In this document: positions 60,101 to 64,000 of the stretch, piece after piece
How the letters are laid out: each line of letters opens with the position of its first letter
How positions within the stretch are numbered: position 1 is the first letter of the stretch
Assembly (NCBI GenBank): GCA_040954595.2
Contig: CM082592.2
Span: forward strand, 372,001 to 436,000
Source: Balanoglossus misakiensis
Lineage: Eukaryota; Hemichordata
DNA: 64,000 nucleotides
Reading direction: 5' to 3'
Program-made: the position numbers and the translations under genes
The notes under the pieces: generated by a model
Told to the model about the DNA's origin: nothing
The model's database searches: none
The model's input: the letters and a program-made list of their open reading frames with translations, nothing else

Positions 60101-63100
60101 ACTGCCGGGGCTTTATCCAAGCCATGCCGTAGAAAATCTGACTTGATCACCGTTGCTAACGTACGCTAGTGTCTGTCATATTGTGACGGAGATTTAGCCG
60201 AGCCAGGCCGTAGAAAAATCGACTTGTTCAACGTTACCATTTGTGCAACTGTTTCTGCTCTAGAGTGTCAGGGTTTTAGCCGACTTATGCTGTAGGAAAT
60301 CTGAGTTGATGAACGGGAATTCATTGTTAGAAAACCCGTGTGGAAAGTATCTCTACCCGTTTGAAACTAAGAAAGGAATAAATTCTTTTTAATTTGTAAA
60401 AAAAGACAATATTTCGAAAAAAGTCGAAAATGGTAATTTTGTCTTGGGTGATTCAAATTATACCGCCTTTTCTGGAATTTGCAGCACTTTTTACAAGAGA
60501 ACGACACTTCATGCTCCATAATATTTCCGAAAATGAAGAAAAGAGTTAATTTTTTATGATTTATTAAAAATTTACCATTTTTGTCAGAATATGGCCAAAA
60601 TGGCTATTTTTTCTTGAATTCCGTCAATATCTCCGCATTTTTGGAGTGGTCGAAAGTTTTAACATTCAATCAACATGTCATATATGATCAGGGCACCAAA
60701 TTCGAAGAACAAAGGTTTTTTTTTTTTTTTTCTAAAAATGACATTTTCAAGGAAAATTTGGTAAAACGCAATTTTGTCTGCAGTGAGCCAAATTAGACGG
60801 TCTTTTGTGGAATTTGTATCTATATATACATACGAAGAGCATTCTATACTCCATCAGATTTCCGAAAATGTAGAAAACATGTATTTTTTGTAATTTTCAA
60901 AAATTTACCATTTTGACCAAATTGTGGCTAACATTGTTATTTCGTGTTGAATGCCGCCAGTGTCACTGCTTTTAAAAGTCATAAAAACTTTCAACATACA
61001 AGCAATTGTTTATATATGATCAGGTCACCGAATTAAAAAAATAAAGAATGTTTTGCCTAAAAATGACCTTTTTGGTGCAAAAACGAATAAAACGCAATTT
61101 TGTATTAAATCAGCTCATTCACAGTGCATTTTTTATAATCAGCACCATTTTTACATATAATGGAAATTTCATACATCATCAGATATCCAAATATGAAAAA
61201 ATGATTTAGATTTTAGATGATTGTCCAAAATTAGCTGATATTTAATAAATGTAGTATTGAACCGTTCTGTTCCCCCCCCCCCCCTACATTATATGCGGTA
61301 CGCCGATGTCAGCTTACCCGGCAGTACTGCAGGCCGTGCCCCCAACTAACGTCGGTGTTTGAAACGCCCTGGTTAAATTCGGGCTTTCTCTATAAATTGA
61401 CAGGCAATAATGCAGTCCTACCCGACCAAATGTCGAGTGTTGACCCGCTGTGACTTTCCCTCTTCGGTTTGCCCGACTTAGCCAACGTCTTTGTACTAAT
61501 GTGTCGGGTCTTTTGCAGAGCCAGGCCGATGGAAATCCGACTTGATCACCGTTGCTAACGAACGCTAGTGTCTGTCATGGTGTGCCGGGGTTTAGTCGAG
61601 CCAGGCCGTAGGAGATCTGACTTGATCATCGTGGTCAATGTACGCGTGTTTCCGCTCTAAAGTGCCGGGGCTTCAGCTAAACCAGGCCGTAGGAAATCCG
61701 ACGTAATCACCGTTGATAACTTACGCCAGTCTGTGTCATATAGAGCCGGTGCACCAGCCGAGTCACGCCGTAGGAAATCTGACTTGATCAACGTGGTCAC
61801 TGTACGCCTGTTTCTGCTCTAGAGTGCCGGGGCTTCATCTGAGCCAGGCCGTAGGAAACCCGACGTGATTACCGTTGTTAACTTACGCCAGTCTGTGTCC
61901 TATATATAGTGCCTGGGCATCAGCCGTGCCAGGCCGAAGGAAATGTGAGTAGATCAACGTGGTCTCTGTACGCGTGTTTCTGCTCTAGAGTGCCAGGGCT
62001 TTAGCCAAGCCATGCCGTAGGAAATCTGACTTGATAAACGTTGCTAACGAACGCTAGTGTCTGTCATAGTGTGCCGGGGTTTTAGTCGAGCCAAGCCGTA
62101 GGAGATCAGACTTGATCAACGTGGTCTCTGTACGCGTGTTTCTGCTCTAGAGTGCCGGGGCTTTATCCGAGCTATGCCGTAGAAAATCTGACTTGATCAC
62201 CGTTGCTAACTTACGCTAGTGTCTGTCATATTGTGACGGAGATTTAGCCGAGCCAGGCCGTAGAAAAATCGACTTGTTCAACGTTACCAGTGTGCAACTG
62301 TTTCTGCTCTAGAGTGTCAGGGTTTTAGCCGACTTGTGCTGTAGGAAATCTGAGTTGATGAACGGGAATTCAATGTTAGAAAACCCGTGTGTAAAGTATC
62401 TCTACCCGTTTGAAACTAAGAAAAGAATTTATTCTTATTTATTTTGTAAAACAAGACAATTTTTCGAAAAAAAGTCGAAAATGGTAATTTTGTCTTGGGT
62501 GATTCAAATTATACCGCCTTTTCTGGAATTTGCAGCACTTTTTAGAAGAGAACGACACTTCATGCTCCATAATATTTCCGAAAATGAAGAAAAGAGTTAA
62601 TTTTTTATGATTTTTTAAAAAATTACCATTTTTGTCAAAATATGGCCAAAATGGCTATTTTTTCTTGAATTCCGTCAATATCTCTGCATTTTTGGAGTGG
62701 TCGAAACGTTTAACATACAATCAACATGTCATATATGATCGGGGCACCAAATTCGAAGAACAAAGGTTTTTTTATTTTTTTTTCTAAAAATGACATTTTC
62801 AAGGAAAATTTGGTAAAACGCAATTTTGTCTGCAGTGAGCCAAATTAGACGGTCTTTTGTGGAATTTGTATCGATATATACATACGAAGAGCATTCTATA
62901 CTCCATCAGATTTCCGAAAATGTAGAAAAGGGTATTTTTTGTAATTTTGAAAAATTTTCCATTTTGACCAAATTGTGGCTAAAATTGTTATTTTCGTGTT
63001 GAATGCCGCCAGTGTCACTGCTTTTAAAAGTCATAAAAACTTTTAATATACAAGCAATTGTTTATATATGATCAGGTCACCGAATTAAAAAAATAAAGAA

Positions 63101-63338
63101 TGTTTTGCCTAAAAATGACCTTTTTGGTGCAAAAACGAATAAAACGCAATTTTGTATTAAATCAGCTCATTCAGAGTGCATTTTTATAATCAGCACCATT
63201 TTTACATATAATGGAAATTTCATACATCATCAGATATACAAATATGAAAAGATGATTTAGATTTTAGATGATTGTCCAAAATTAGCTGATATCTGATAAA
63301 TGTAGTATTGAACCGTTCTGTTTCTCCCCCCCCCCCCC

Positions 63339-64000
63339 TACATTATATGCGGTACGCCGATGTCACCTTACCCGGCAGTACTGCAGGCCGTGCCCCCAAC
63401 TAACGTCGGTGTTTGAAGCGCCCTGGTTAAATTCGGGCTTTCTCTATAAATTAACAGGCAATAATGCAGTCCTACCCGAACAAATGTCGAGTGTTGACCC
63501 GCTGTGACTTTCCCTCTTCGGTTTGCCCGACTTAGCCAACGTCTTTGTACTAGAGGGTCGGGTCTTTTGCCGAGCCAGGCCGAAGGAAATCAGACTTGAT
63601 CACCGTTGCTAACGAACGCTAGTGTCTGTCATGGTGTGCCGGGGTTTTAGTCGAACCAGGCCGTAGGAAATCTGACTTGATCAACGTGGTCAATGTACGC
63701 CTGTTTCTGCTCTAGAGTGCAGGGGCTTCAGCTGATCCAGGCCGTAGGAAACCCGACGTGATTACCGTTGTTAACTTACGCCAGTCTGTGTCCTATATAT
63801 AGTGCGGGGCATCAGCCGTGCCAGGCCTAAGGAAATGTGAGTAGATCAATGTGGTCTCTGTACGCGTGTTTCTGCTCTAGAATGCCAGGGCTTTAGCCAA
63901 GCCATGCCGTAGGAAATCTGACTTGATCAACGTTGCTAACGAACGCTAGTGTCTGTCATAGTGTGCCGGGGTTTTAGTCGAGCCAAGCCGTAGGAGATCT
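63339..64000 (+). repeat. Partial satellite unit at window edge with hybrid module
   Basis: Cut by the window end. Near 63665 module 2 passes directly into module 4 sequence, losing two modules, the same hybrid as in the reversed unit at 1-787. Confidence 0.85.

Larger units (their letters stand above)
34691..64000 (+). repeat. Satellite array, forward, main block
   Basis: Unit landmarks (TACATTATATGCGG or close variants) are at 35714, 37921, 39970, 42012, 43654, 45707, 47757, 48071, 50122, 51684, 53248, 55296, 57182, 59234, 61285 and 63339. Regular spacings are 2042-2054 bp. Irregular units are listed separately. C-tract lengths before the landmark vary from 7 to 13. The AT-rich half has related words AATTTTGT at, for example, 42805, 43141 and 43468, giving monomers of 336 and 327 bp. 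No RNA gene or conserved ORF seen. Recurring 60-72-codon frames lack ATG starts or span the variable C tract. Confidence 0.96.

Overview
The window is eukaryotic repeat DNA with no host single-copy gene that I can recognise. It is a long tandem array of a ~2.05-kb satellite unit, broken up by retrotransposons: BEL/Pao LTR elements, a Rex1/CR1-type LINE and a fragment of an L1/Tx1-type LINE. These families, metazoan-style coding and the general base composition suggest an invertebrate animal. A marine invertebrate such as a mollusc is my guess, at low confidence. The array resembles pericentromeric or other constitutive heterochromatin, but nothing in the sequence proves a centromere.

Layout. 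1-787: satellite in reverse orientation. 788-15084: two BEL/Pao copies arranged head to head as an imperfect palindrome, copy 1 on + (788-9038) and copy 2 on - (9039-15084). Each has the same Rex1-like LINE nested at the same place in gag (1590-4700 and 11054-14151), and they share two nonsense mutations. 15085-21238: satellite, now forward. 21239-23796: a 180-bp BEL LTR stub, then a 5'-truncated L1/Tx1 LINE and three copies of a 376-bp tandem repeat. 23797-28187: satellite. 28188-34690: a complete BEL/Pao element on the - strand, with 336-bp LTRs, a CAAAT target duplication, a primer site, a polypurine tract and an unbroken 1874-aa gag-pol. 34691-64000: satellite to the window edge. Two adjacent units here carry an identical-length 659-bp insert with a large foldback hairpin.

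The satellite unit is hierarchical. A run of about ten ~81-bp modules of two alternating types (dimers of ~163 bp) is followed by an AT-rich half built from diverged ~330-bp monomers, then a C7-13 tract and a ~200-bp single-copy stretch. Most units are 2042-2054 bp. Aberrant unit lengths (1562, 1564, 1642 and 1886 bp) correspond to loss of whole numbers of 81-bp modules.

History inferred from shared variants. One BEL element inserted once into one satellite unit. That unit was then copied as part of the array, giving three descendants at the identical satellite position with shared flanking variants. One descendant decayed, took in a Rex1-like LINE and was duplicated in inverted orientation. 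Another was reduced to an LTR stub next to an L1/Tx1 fragment. The third stayed intact. The only complete protein-coding genes are retrotransposon genes: gag-pol at 28697-34321 and the two LINE ORFs.
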